Assembly: GCA_032433595.1 (NCBI GenBank)
Contig: JASWJB010000582.1
Location: 1-14,370 of the forward strand
Length of the DNA: 14,370 nt
Source: Conoideocrella luteorostrata
Taxonomy: Eukaryota > Ascomycota > Sordariomycetes > Hypocreales > Clavicipitaceae
Direction of reading: 5' to 3'
In this document: positions 1-8,534 of the stretch, one piece after another
Layout of the letters: each line of letters begins with the position of its first letter
Position numbering within the stretch: position 1 is the first letter of the stretch
Notes under the pieces: model-generated
The model's input: the letters and a program-made list of their open reading frames with translations, nothing else
Told to the model about the DNA's origin: nothing
Databases searched by the model: none
Position numbers and translations under genes: made by a program

Positions 1-125
1 AATACCCCTATAATCTGAGACACTTCCGTCCTGAATTCCTGCCTTAGGCCCAGAGGCCACGTAACCTTCCTTGCACATCCCGTGCATCCACACATCCGGT
101 CCACACACACCCGTGTAATCCAACA
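1..125. repeat. Dispersed direct repeat, copy 1 (cut by window edge)
   Basis: This stretch aligns base for base, with about 80% identity and one single-base indel near its end, to 9247-9372 in the same orientation. The best-conserved core is the start, through TAATCTGAGACACTTCCGTC. The match stops at base 125. The left end is set by the window, so the repeat may extend further out. The differences are mostly transitions, the most common being C here and T in the other copy. It may be a duplicated promoter/leader or a piece of a mobile element; no terminal inverted repeats or target duplications were seen. Confidence 0.85.
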
Positions 126-629
126 GGATCACGAACCTTTAACCAAAGATAGTCAAGCCAAAGCCACGTTGATTTAGCCAAGTCCCCTAACCCCCAACAT
201 TCTGCAACCCAAGTCTTCTACTTCTTCCTTTTATCAACGATATGGAACCCCGCCGCTTAAAGCGAACATAATCCTGTATAGTCTTGCTGGATTCAAGGAA
301 ACACCAGCTCCCCATTCTCCGTCCTTCTATCGCCGGCTCTGGGTTAGCTTGACGTAGCTACTCCGGTCGCAAAAAGCCAAGCAGCCCGTCAAGACATCTC
401 CTGTACATTCGCCCCCACTGGAGACTCAAACAAATTCAAATTTACGCTGAAAAATGAGCTATGTATTCTGTTGCGTTCTTGAATTTTGCTACACTGTTCT
501 AAGGGCATTGAGCAAGATGGCGAACAGCTAGGTATTTGCACTAGGTTTGGTCCGCTAAAGTGCTTCGCGTCGTATGTACTCGCCTATACGCCCTCTTGAT
601 CTAAAATCATACTAAAACGTGCTTTCCAA
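126..629. other. Intergenic, no gene recognised
   Basis: No open frame of useful length, RNA gene or convincing repeat is seen here. The sequence is of mixed composition with short pyrimidine-rich runs, for example near 215-235. It follows the copy 1 repeat without any recognisable coding continuation. Confidence 0.5.
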
Positions 630-878
630 ATGGTGATTAGCTCTGTAGCGGATGGTGGAATTAAGAAACTCAAGGAGCTCGGCCGCCCTTAATTGATTAT
701 TGATGCGGCATCGGCGGGCAGTACAAACACCACTGCCGCCTCAAAAGACGACCCCCCGAAACGTAAACGCAAAAGTGAGAAGTGCAAGATTGATGAGGAT
801 TGTGCTGTCGGATTTTATATCCGCTACACCATAGTGCAAAAGTGTGATCTTACTAAACGTTCATTTAGTAAGATGTAA
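630..878 (+). pseudogene. Possible decayed coding remnant with one nonsense codon
   Basis: An ATG at 630 opens a frame of 20 codons, meets a TAA at 690-692, then stays open for 61 more codons to a TAA at 876-878. Read through that one stop, the frame looks protein-like. It begins with a Lys/Leu-rich stretch (IKKLKELGRP), then a Ser/Thr/Ala linker, then a basic PPKRKRKSEK segment resembling a nuclear localisation signal. The stop would be Gln (CAA) with a single C-to-T change. I do not recognise a family. It could be a relic of a nuclear or transposon protein, or a chance frame; the evidence is composition only. Confidence 0.25.
847..874. repeat. Perfect 11-bp inverted repeat, 6-base loop
   Basis: ATCTTACTAAA at 847-857 is followed by a 6-base loop and its exact reverse complement at 864-874. 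It lies at the 3' end of the decayed frame described at 630-878. It could form a hairpin or be the remains of a small inverted element; no poly-T tract follows. Confidence 0.75.
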
Positions 879-1073
879 TCAAGACTTATATCCAACATGT
901 GGAGAAGGTGGATAGGGCCAAGACCCCATACCTATGCTCATATTCAGTGTCCCGCTCTGCATGCCGATCCATCCTCTCGCTGAAACGATGCCGCTTGAGA
1001 AAGGGGCTGCAAAAACTGGGAAAAGTGGTGAAGCTAGCTACGAAGGAGCGTGATGCGCGATTACGATATGGCT
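872..1073 (+). other. Open stretch next to the remnant, unknown
   Basis: From 872 a frame shifted relative to the 630-878 frame stays open to a TAG at 1071-1073. It encodes a Lys/Arg-rich segment (TYIQHVEKVDRAKTPYLC near its start and KKLGKV-like basic helices later). There is no start codon at its head and no recognised domain. It may continue the 630-878 remnant after a frameshift, but chance is a fair alternative. Confidence 0.15.
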
Positions 1074-2320
1074 AGGTCTCAATATGTTGGCATATAGGTC
1101 TCATTGGGAGCCCCTAGATGTTGCAGTTCGTGGTCGTGAAGCAACTTACATATTATAGCGGAAGAATAGTACAGGCGATGAACTAGAATAACAATTAGAC
1201 AGGCGGCTTGGTTGATGTGTTAGTCGATGGATGTCTCATTCAGAATAGAAATTTCGCGACGGTTTGAGAATTTTACTTCGTGTTTAGATGTAGAAATATG
1301 GGGTAGAGTTGCTGCGTCAGAGTTTCTGCGGCGATTTAGTTTGGTCGGAGGGATAAACCAAGTCGGAGCACTTGGTAGGTCTTATATACAGGTGATACCG
1401 GTCTTTCCGTGAGCGGGCTCCGCAGGCTCTCACATACTCCTCAGTGCTGAGTCCAGCTTCCTAGGCAATCATTCCTAGCGGGACTTCCGTACAAAATTGA
1501 CAACACAACAGACGTCATTGTATTTTCCGAGTCTCAAGAGATGTCGGGGGGATGCTTCAATCAAAGCCTCTTGAAACGACAAGCCTAGGAGGTCACCACG
1601 AATTGATTCGGGTCCCTAGTTGATCCCTGACTGAATTGAAGTCACGTTGTTGGTTGAGTGTCAGATACCAGTATACGTGTGTGGTCGGTGCGTGTGTTTT
1701 GGATCAACACACTAGTAGTAGTTGGAGCATCACGACTCGCCGCCAAGGCGTGCCCACATGCGGTGTCTCCTTGGGCGCCAGGGGGTAATCCAGTTTCGCT
1801 GTCCATCACTATGCAGCCCTAGTCATGGTGGCGATCATAGATATGACCGTACGGCACGAGCGGCATACGGTACGTGCGGCCGCGAAGGGGCTGGCGATGG
1901 CCAGGTATCAGACTCATTTTCGGACTCCTTGCCTACGGAGCATTAATGTGAGAGGGCTCCTGGTAGGGCCCAGCACGGAGGGAAAAGGCGCGGGCGGTGA
2001 CGGGAGTGATTCGAAACCGTTTAGTTATCAATCAATGCCAATGCTAGCGGTCATACCAGTCTATGGATATACATGCCTTGTCCGAAAGGCGGTGGGAGGA
2101 CACCGTTTTATGCATGGCTCTCGCTAGCGGGCTGTTTATTTAAAAGCCTATCCCCGCAGGATAGTACCACCTCTGACAGGGGCAGAACCCATTAAGGTTT
2201 ATGTGGCGATCCCGATGCTGTTTCGGGTGGCGTGCTCCGGCGCATTTGCCCCTGTTCATGGTCGCTGTGCTGCCTCATTAGGAAAATGAGGTGGGTCACT
2301 TGCCTAACTGTAATACATCA
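1074..2320. other. Intergenic; compositional shift, no gene recognised
   Basis: Roughly 1700-2260 is visibly richer in G and C than its flanks. It holds two overlapping open frames (1722-1946 and 1825-2127, plus strand), neither with a motif I recognise, and neither is supported as a gene. A small dyad, ACCGTA/TACGGT, lies at 1846-1871. The frame at 1227-1412 is likewise unsupported. Confidence 0.4.
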
Positions 2321-2326
2321 CTACCT

Positions 2327-2335
2327 TATATAAAA
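2327..2335 (+). promoter_or_regulatory. TATA-like box upstream of the trypsin gene
   Basis: TATATAAAA is a good TATA match about 290 bases before the protease ATG at 2625. It would give a leader of roughly 250 bases. A donor-like GTAAGT at 2462 could start a leader intron, but no splice acceptor is certain. No transcript evidence can be seen, so this is a positional guess. Confidence 0.35.
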
Positions 2336-2624
2336 GCGTTTCGTCTGCAGCCCGCTTTTATGGTGTGCCCTCTTGATTCAGTTCCAGCACGATTTAGGCC
2401 ATGTCCGAGTTTGTTGGGCAGGAATACTCCGAATGCACAACGGAGACTTTTACCATGCTGAGTAAGTAATCGCACTATATGCTTGAGATAAAGGTAGCAA
2501 TGCATATATATGTCTCAGCCGAAGCAAATTTTACATATTTGACTTTGTCAAGCCCCTCTGTCGAACCTTTTTTCCAGACCCAAAACCCGGTAAATCAGTA
2601 TACTCGAACTTCCCCATATCTAAT

Positions 2625-3988
2625 ATGGTGTTCAAGGCAGCTTTTGCCGCCGGGATTGCGATACTGGCGGTTCAACTGGCGCATGCGCTGCCAGTAGCTG
2701 ATGGTCCTTCCGCAAAAATTGTGGGCGGAAAACCCTCCAACGGAAAAAATTTTCCTTTTATCGTATCGATAAGGTTGCGGGGTTCCCACAGTTGCGGTGG
2801 CACGCTCATAGATGAAGACACTGTTGTCACAGCCGCTCATTGTAGTGGCAAGGCGCTTTGAGGAATATGAAGTTCACGCTGGATCGCTTGTAAGTTTGCC
2901 ATTCGTACTGCTGACCAGGCATTACTCTATTGCTAGTACCTCTGGTCCTCGTATCTCCACATGTCCTAATGCAACCATGTGAAGGATCGTAGGGAGGATG
3001 TCCAAGTCGCCAAAGTAAAGAAGATTTACGTGCCCCTGGGATGGAAGCGACCATCAATAGATAACGATATTGCTGTTTGGAAATTATCAACGAAAATTCG
3101 AGAAAAGGGCCTGGTTAAATTTGCCAAGTTACCGAAAGAAAACGACAACCTCGAAGTCTCGACCCAAGTAATCGTCGCTGGATGGTATGTATTGTTACGA
3201 AACTCTTTGCCTCTTATCTATTAAACAATTAAACGAATTCTGACTTTCTATTTAGGGGAACAAAACAAGAAGGAGGAAATCAAATTCCTAATGGGTTGCA
3301 AGAAGTGTCCATTAGTATAATGAGCCACAAGAAATGCGAAGGGATACTCGGAGTCACAGAACATATGATTTGTGCAGGTGGTGAAGAGGGGGATGAAGGA
3401 AAGGATTCTTGTCAAGGAGATAGTGGCGGCCCACTTATTGATGCCGAACGAAAAACTTTTGTTGGTATAGTTTCGTTTGGAGACGGTTGTGCAAGACATG
3501 GAAAACCCGGTGTTTATACGAGAGTGAGTAAGTATGGTAAGCTTATTAAAGATCCAGCTAAAGAAGGTAAAGAGCCTGAACTTGATTCGTCCACTGAAGA
3601 GACTGGTCCATCTCACCAGCCTATTTCGTCTGGTTCGTCCTCTGAAGGGAATGGTCCACTTGAATCATCTAACCAGCCTGGTCCACTTGAATCATCTAAC
3701 CAGCCTGGTCCGCTTGAATCATCTAACCAGCCTGGTCCGCTTGAATCATCTAACCAGCCTGGTCCGCTTGAATCATCTAACCAGCCTGGTCCGCTTGAAT
3801 CATCTCACCAGCCTGGTCCACTTGGATCATCTCACCAGCCTGGTACACTTGGATCATCTCACCAGCCTGGTACACTTGGATCATCTCACCAGCCTGGTAA
3901 ACATGTTCGGCCGTGTCGAACTAAATTTTCAAAAGGTGAATTCTCAGAGCCTGGGCGCTCACAGCCTGGGTTCTCAAATCCCGGTTAG
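2625..3988 (+). CDS. Secreted trypsin-like serine protease with 9-residue repeat tail; frameshifted
   Basis: This is an S1-family trypsin in three exons (2625-2889, 2985-3184, 3256-3988), about 399 residues if the frame is mended. Residues 1-21 form a signal peptide ending AHA. A ten-residue propeptide ending in Lys follows, and the mature enzyme begins IVGG. The catalytic residues are His in TAAHC, Asp in NDIAVW (codon 3066-3068) and Ser in GDSGGP (codon 3422-3424). The Asp of [11 protein letters not shown] sits at the S1 pocket, so cleavage after Lys/Arg is expected. The protein should act outside the cell. Past the catalytic domain lies a Ser/Pro/Gln/Glu-rich tail with nine tandem 9-residue units. 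Oddity: just after TAAHC (about 2841-2845) the frame slips, and the ATG frame stops at TGA 2862-2864 region while the correct frame (EVHAGSL) continues to the donor. A two-base loss or one-base gain explains it. This is either a pseudogene or a sequence error. Codon use is more A/T-rich than in the oxygenase and DUF3632 genes. Confidence 0.88.
2890..2984 (+). other. Intron 1 of the trypsin gene
   Basis: The donor GTAAGT lies directly after the codons for HAGSL and the acceptor is GTGAAG. A CTAAT branch site sits about 14 bases before the end. A stop at 2967-2969 in the exon 2 frame excludes any earlier acceptor. Length is 95 bases, phase 0. Confidence 0.75.
3185..3255 (+). other. Intron 2 of the trypsin gene
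   Basis: The donor GTATGT splits the Trp codon of the conserved VAGWG motif, with CTGAC as branch site and TTTAG as acceptor. The length is 71 bases. Joining restores AGWGT, the expected trypsin sequence. Confidence 0.92.
3653..3895 (+). repeat. 27-bp in-frame tandem repeat, 9 copies
   Basis: Nine uninterrupted 27-base units encode GPLESSNQP (five copies), [18 protein letters not shown] and GTLGSSHQP (two copies). Variation is polarised: units 1-2 are identical, 3-5 are identical with one silent change, and changes accumulate rightwards. A degenerate precursor (GPSHQP) lies just upstream at about 3604-3621. Unit length is a multiple of three, so copy number can change without breaking the frame. 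It forms a flexible, probably disordered and O-glycosylatable tail of the secreted protease. Confidence 0.97.
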
Positions 3989-4041
3989 TTGGGCCAGCCT
4001 GCTCGACATGAATTTTTAAGGCTGAATTCCCGCAGCCTGGT
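3940..4041 (+). repeat. Degenerate repeat relics spanning the stop codon
   Basis: The eight-base core of the array's unit boundary (CAGCCTGG, or one base off) recurs at about 3949, 3963, 3994 and 4034, the last two beyond the TAG at 3986-3988. Repeat-derived sequence therefore reaches past the present stop. This suggests the tail once ran longer or that the array decayed outward. Confidence 0.5.
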
Positions 4042-6869
4042 TGGCCCGATCAGCCAGATCAGTCTAATTAGTTACTTAAGCGGCTTTGATGACTCTGTCC
4101 ACACAATCAGTCGTTGTTTTATTGCTGAATGACGTTACTGAAGCCGAAAATCAACTATCGCAGACGAAACAGATCGTTCCAGGGCCATCACGACCACGAC
4201 AATTCTATCGTGGAGCTCGGCATATATGTCATGGCGCTAGAAGGACGCATTCGCATTTTGCGATCGAAGTAGTGTTGGTTGCCTTCCACCACTAAATCAT
4301 TGTTGCCTGCGGTCGTGTCCTCGTACAGAGAATGCTGATACCATCTTTGTGTATATGCTACGATTATACTGGTAAAGGCTACCTACTTCCAACAGTTCTT
4401 GATAGAAGAGACTTCTCTGTCACAAAAGTTTTCTTGGACAATGTTGCCTCCGAGGTAACATGAGCATGTCATAAGGCCCTTGGGGATGGCGCTGTGTTCT
4501 CAATATAAAATCCCCCTTTGCCCCTTCTGTATATTTCTTCTTTTGTATATGTGCTTTAATCCCAAATTCCGACCTTCACGAAGTAGTAACCATGAGATTC
4601 AGTGCAAGTGGTAGACGTAGTTGTGCGGCAACCTTCCAGACCCGTGGCCCGGGCTGTTGTTTATGCATCATGTGCGTTTGTCACGACCGTAGTTCGTCAC
4701 AGCAGAAGGAGATGCAGAAGAGTATCTACTCGTAGGATGGGAGTGAGTCACTCTTGTCCTTTACTACGCGGCTGAAGACAAGACGACGTGGATCTTCAGA
4801 GAGCAGATTTGGGCAGAACGTGATTGACTCGACATGTAGGCTACGGTCATGCTCTCAGTAGTATGCACGCGTGAAGCGATTTTGGAGAACATCAAAGTTG
4901 TCTCGATATGTAAATAAAAGCGAAATTGGCCTTTTATAACTATTTTGTCGACCCAAAAGCAACATGCAACACTCACGTATAATGAGGTCTGACACACACC
5001 CAGCAACGCTCCGTATACTTCGAGAAAGGCTTCTCGCAAAGGCTTCCCGTAATCCGTAGTGATCTTTCCCTTGCCGAGATCAAATGGTCTTGCAGGTTGC
5101 TTGCCTCTTATGGAGCAACTGCGCACTTCAATTGAACAAAATAATGAATGAACGTGTGAGGCACAAATGCCTAAGCAAACTTTTCGGGATAAAACTTCTG
5201 TCAATTCGATTCTTGATGATGGCCTGTCTCGAAGGGCACAATCGCACTACTTATAGCTATACTATTTGAATTGACCAAATTGCTCAAGTCCACAACGCAC
5301 GTGAATTCAACCTTGTCACCCTAGAGGATCATTTCCGCCCACACACTATATACAGTCCTGTTCTGGCTCAGCGCCCGCTAATTTACTTCTAAATACTAGG
5401 GCGATCGCCCGCAACTCGACACACTTTAACAAATTAATAACATCCTAGTAGATGCTGAACCTGAACTCCACTGTAATACTAGATGGAGACGCGTCATTTA
5501 GCGCTGACGTGGATGAGAACCTAAAGGAGGTTAGATAAACGGGAGAAAAATTGTGAGATCTCCCGCAGGAAGTGACGTGCATTTCGTGCAAAGCAGATTA
5601 GACGTCCAAAGAGAGGCGTCGTGCCAGTGTGTGCATCTAGCTTGGGTGTAACAGCAAGACGTAGAGTTCGAAACAAGTGAGGAGGACTAGTCTTCTTCTC
5701 CAGATAAAGCTGTCAGACTTACCGAGAATGCTATTATGAGGAGACTAGACGGCGGATTCACACCACCCGTACAAGTGACCTCGCAGAGATGACAAGCCCA
5801 GCCAATGTGTCTCCAACATCAGCCTCAGAGTGGCAGAGATTGCCACATTCCTAATTGTGAGTACACACACAAAGTTCCGCAGATAGGAAATTAATATAAT
5901 ATACAGCAAACATGTATTTTTATCCATTCGACATAAATTTCTGGTCCAGCCCATAACAAAGAGGCACAACGGTAGGAACAAAAGCTAACTGTACTTAACT
6001 AACGACAGTGGAAATGTAGATCCTACCCACTTATTAGCGCCTTGCGGTAGTCAGTGTTGTTCCCTATCCATGTCCCTGTCCATGTCTAGGTCAAATATTC
6101 CTACCTACCACCGTTGGTGTGCTCATCAAGGGTGGATTATCTATTGAAGAATCCGGTAATAGGTGGATGTCATACGCCCAGGATAATGCGTGACGGGTGC
6201 ATCCGGTTAGTTTACGCCATGTAGGTTATACCTAATCCTCTGGTCGAACCTGGCACGCTAGACTCCACTCTTATTCCCTAAATCCCTTCGTCATATATAG
6301 TACAAGTTTGCACGGTGACTTGATCTCGCTTCCGTCGGCTATGAACATCAGAGCAGTCACTAAAGAAAGAACTAGGAATTAATTAACTGCAGCTTTTGGA
6401 TCCGGCCGCTAAGACGCTGAACATAATGAAGAAATATGAGAGAGGATATTAGATCAACAAGCTATGCTACTTGTCACAAGTGAGCAGCTATGGATGTCTG
6501 AATGCAGTGGAATTTTCCTTGTATTCTAGCTTATGGACGAGGAATTAGGCCTCTTCTTATAGATGGTCACTATCTATGAATTCCGTCATCGGCACCGGAA
6601 GGTTGTCTCACAACATCTCTAGGGTTCAAAAATCTGTAACCAGCTCGCAGTGATCCGTAACGCGCTCTGTTTGACACTACTGCTGCTGCTCTTAGCCAAC
6701 TCAGTGACACACAGGCGAGAAATTCAGGGATTGAGGGTTGAATATCTATAAACTTCACACTAAGACCACGATACGTCGGTCATTATCACAGGCGAAATTC
6801 CAATGAAGTAAACAAACAACGGCACTCATTTTATTTCCTGATGACAACAACCTAACTTTAATCTCATAG
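4042..6869. other. Long intergenic stretch, no gene recognised
   Basis: Nearly 3 kb holds no open frame with a recognisable domain. The longest, 146 codons on the minus strand at 4764-5204, is of a length expected by chance in this much DNA and shows no motif. A near-perfect palindrome lies at 4441-4461 and a 7-bp inverted repeat (CGGGAGA/TCTCCCG) at 5540-5565. The last 20 bases (CTAAC followed by CATAG at 6869) look like the end of an intron leading into the remnant that follows. Confidence 0.45.
4441..4461. repeat. Near-perfect palindrome
   Basis: ATGTTGCCTC is followed by one base and GAGGTAACAT, which pairs with it at all but one position (a G opposite T). It is a short dyad with no coding context and its function is unknown. 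Confidence 0.5.
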
Positions 6870-7116
6870 AATTTCTCAAATTCGTGGGGACCATTACGGA
6901 CTCGAACTTCAAGGGAAACGACTTGACTGGCTACATAGACGTTGAAGCTACACTAAACGCTTTGAAAGCGAGACACAAAAATGGCGACTATGATACGAAG
7001 ATATTTCTGACGAATCGCCCGCTAAAGGATTTTTTGAGTATGTTGTACTTGGCTGGTTCTCTGATTCATACATCGAGCTCATAAACCTGGTCAAGAGATG
7101 TTTGGATGTACTCCAG
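6870..7116 (+). pseudogene. Frameshifted remnant exon of an unknown protein
   Basis: An AATCTCATAG acceptor preceded by a CTAAC branch site (about 6852-6869) leads into an open, protein-like frame. It includes FVGTITDSNF, LTGYIDVEATLNALKARHKNG and then DYD at about 6994. The original frame then becomes unlike protein and stops at 7082-7084. The frame one base back continues well (YEDISDESPAKG, then FFEYVVLGWFSDSYIEL) and stays open to 7194. A single-base loss near 6991-6995 explains both. I do not recognise the family. No good upstream exon was found: the only donor-like site near (GTAAAC at 6808) follows an in-frame TGA. It looks like a decayed gene fragment whose end meets the convergent oxygenase gene. 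Confidence 0.5.
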
Positions 7117-8285
7117 CTACTCGGTGAGGAATGCCCTCATTCCACCAATGTCAAACTTTTTACGCTCAACCTGCCGGCGCTTCTCCAGCTGTAGGGCGCG
7201 GCGAAAGCGCTCCTCAAGGTTCGATAGGCGGTACTCAATATACTGAGGGTAGAGCTCGTCGGTGTTGCTGATAACGCGGGAGCCAGTAAGGATTGTCTCG
7301 TCGCGGGCGAAAGGGCTCTTGGGGCGGAAGGGAGTGACTATGGCAATGCGTTCGCGGCCACCGCAGGCTTTGAGGGCTTGGTGGTAAATATAACGTCCCT
7401 GCATGACAACACAAGTGCCCTGGGGTTTTGGTCAGCCTATTGGCCCAATCCCCACCCTAGGGGAGATTGACGAAGTCAGGAACATACCATGGCGGGTCCT
7501 CGGATTCTTCTCTCCTCGCCGTTGGGCAACTTAATGGCAGTCTCACCTCCGACCATGCCTGAACAGTCGGCAGCCATGGTGACGCAGACGAAGGGGAAGC
7601 TGTCATAGTGCCAGGCGACTGCCGATGCTTCATCACCAAAGGATACAAGCTCCGCGGCATTATGATCGTTGATGGAGATATTAATGTTGGCAACCTCGTA
7701 ATCGAAGGCCGGGACAAGTTCAATGCCAGCAGCCTCTGAGACTTTGGCGAGGATCTCAGGGGACCACCAAGCGTCGTAGGTGAAGGGAGCGCGCTCATGG
7801 CCCATGCCACGGATCATGTTAGCGTTGAAGTCGGATCTGAAGCGGCAGTTCCGAAGCACAGACTCGCTGAATATCTCGCGGCGCATCTGCAGGATAGCAT
7901 CTTTGGTGAAAAGAGGGAAGGGATCAGTGACAGCAACAGGGGAGATGCCGTGGCCTTCAAGGCCAATGTCTTTCATCAGGTGCTGAACAACCTTGCTCTT
8001 AGGAGCTACATGCTTCTCGGGATTCCATGCCTCAGCAGGAGTGGCGCGAGCGTCAACAATGATCTCTTGGGGGATGGGGACTGTAGGACGCGAAACGACT
8101 GTCTGTTTTGGTCCGATGACGTGGGGGGCCTGTGAGGGGGCGATTGGTGTGACAAGACTAGGCATTCCTATGATCGGAGTAGTAATATATGAATATAAAG
8201 CAGTATAATCGGGAATGATCTTGTTTGGGTCTGGTGCTTTTGGATGGTGGTGAGTTGCTTGAGCCTCTTGGAGGTATGAAGGCAT
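7117..8285 (-). CDS. 2-oxoglutarate/Fe(II)-dependent oxygenase, fungal family
   Basis: Two exons (8285-7488 and 7419-7117) encode 366 residues, a normal length for this fungal family. Such enzymes couple oxidative decarboxylation of 2-oxoglutarate to hydroxylation of a substrate; the substrate here is unknown. Residues 1-90 are Pro-rich and poorly conserved. DPFPLFTKDAI begins the conserved region near 121. The double-stranded beta-helix carries the iron triad: His226 and Asp228 in WHYDSFPF and His279 in YIYHQAL. Arg290 (GRERIAIVTPFRP) is a good candidate to bind the 2-oxoglutarate carboxylate. The end, DELYPQYIEYRLSNLEERF, is a charged helix typical of the group. No signal peptide or membrane segment is seen, so it is probably cytosolic. 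An internal Met at residue 41 is an alternative start. All key residues are present and no frame damage is seen. It is divergent from the permease. Confidence 0.9.
7420..7487 (-). other. Intron of the oxygenase gene
   Basis: On the minus strand the donor GTATGT follows the ATG codon of GPAM and the acceptor is CCCCAG. A GCTGACC branch site lies shortly before it. Length is 68 bases, phase 0. Removing it joins GPAM to GTCVVMQGRY, which restores the conserved strand before the distal iron-binding His. Confidence 0.93.
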
Positions 8286-8312
8286 ACGTTAAGACTGGTT
8301 CACCCTCTTCTC

Positions 8313-8320
8313 TTTTATAT
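8313..8320 (-). promoter_or_regulatory. TATA-like box of the oxygenase gene
   Basis: The minus strand reads ATATAAAAG about 30 bases before the ATG at 8285. That is close for a TATA box with a separate leader, so transcription would start almost at the ATG, or the true translation start is the internal Met at residue 41. Confidence 0.4.
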
Positions 8321-8489
8321 CTGCCCAGCGAAGCCCCCCATGTTTGAGGGCATATGCTGCAAGAATTACAAGCCCTTAGTCCCAGGTCGATAAAAAACCA
8401 CTTCTCGCCTTTGGGCATCTACTATCTCGGTTCACCTCGACCCAACCCGCAGCCGTCAGCCGCGAAGATTTATCCGTTTGTAAGCCATA

Positions 8490-8534
8490 GGTGGTCTGCA
8501 ACTCGGATCACCAGTCCGAGTCGTCCAACCCACC
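8490..8534. promoter_or_regulatory. Inverted repeat with CGG-N9-CCG, oxygenase upstream region
   Basis: Perfect 7-bp arms ACTCGGA (8501-8507) and TCCGAGT (8515-8521) enclose a 7-base loop, and outer GGTGG (8490-8494) and CCACC (8530-8534) also pair. Within it CGG (8504-8506) and CCG (8516-8518) are nine bases apart. Inverted CGG triplets are the known half-sites of fungal Zn2Cys6 regulators. It lies about 220 bases before the oxygenase ATG, a plausible operator position; the factor is unknown. Confidence 0.45.

Noticed and set aside
3248..3616. 122-codon minus-strand open frame
   Set aside because: It is antisense to the trypsin catalytic exon, which explains the sequence fully.
3653..3895. 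CRISPR-like array
   Set aside because: The 27-base units are contiguous with no unique spacers and are an in-frame coding repeat in a eukaryotic gene.
3534..4019. 161-codon plus-strand open frame overlapping the repeat array (Leu-rich LVRLNHLTS units)
   Set aside because: It is the shifted frame of the 27-bp array. A period divisible by three with no stop in one unit opens the whole array; there is no other coding sign.
4764..5204. 146-codon minus-strand open frame
   Set aside because: No family motif or splice structure was seen, and about one frame of this length is expected by chance in this much sequence. A segment near 4990-5080 reads somewhat protein-like but is too weak to call.
7797..8135. 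112-codon plus-strand open frame
   Set aside because: It is a shadow of the oxygenase exon 1 on the opposite strand.
8490..8534. tRNA-like cloverleaf
   Set aside because: The stems pair, but there is no T-arm GGTTCRA consensus or seven-base acceptor arm, so a regulatory dyad is the simpler reading.
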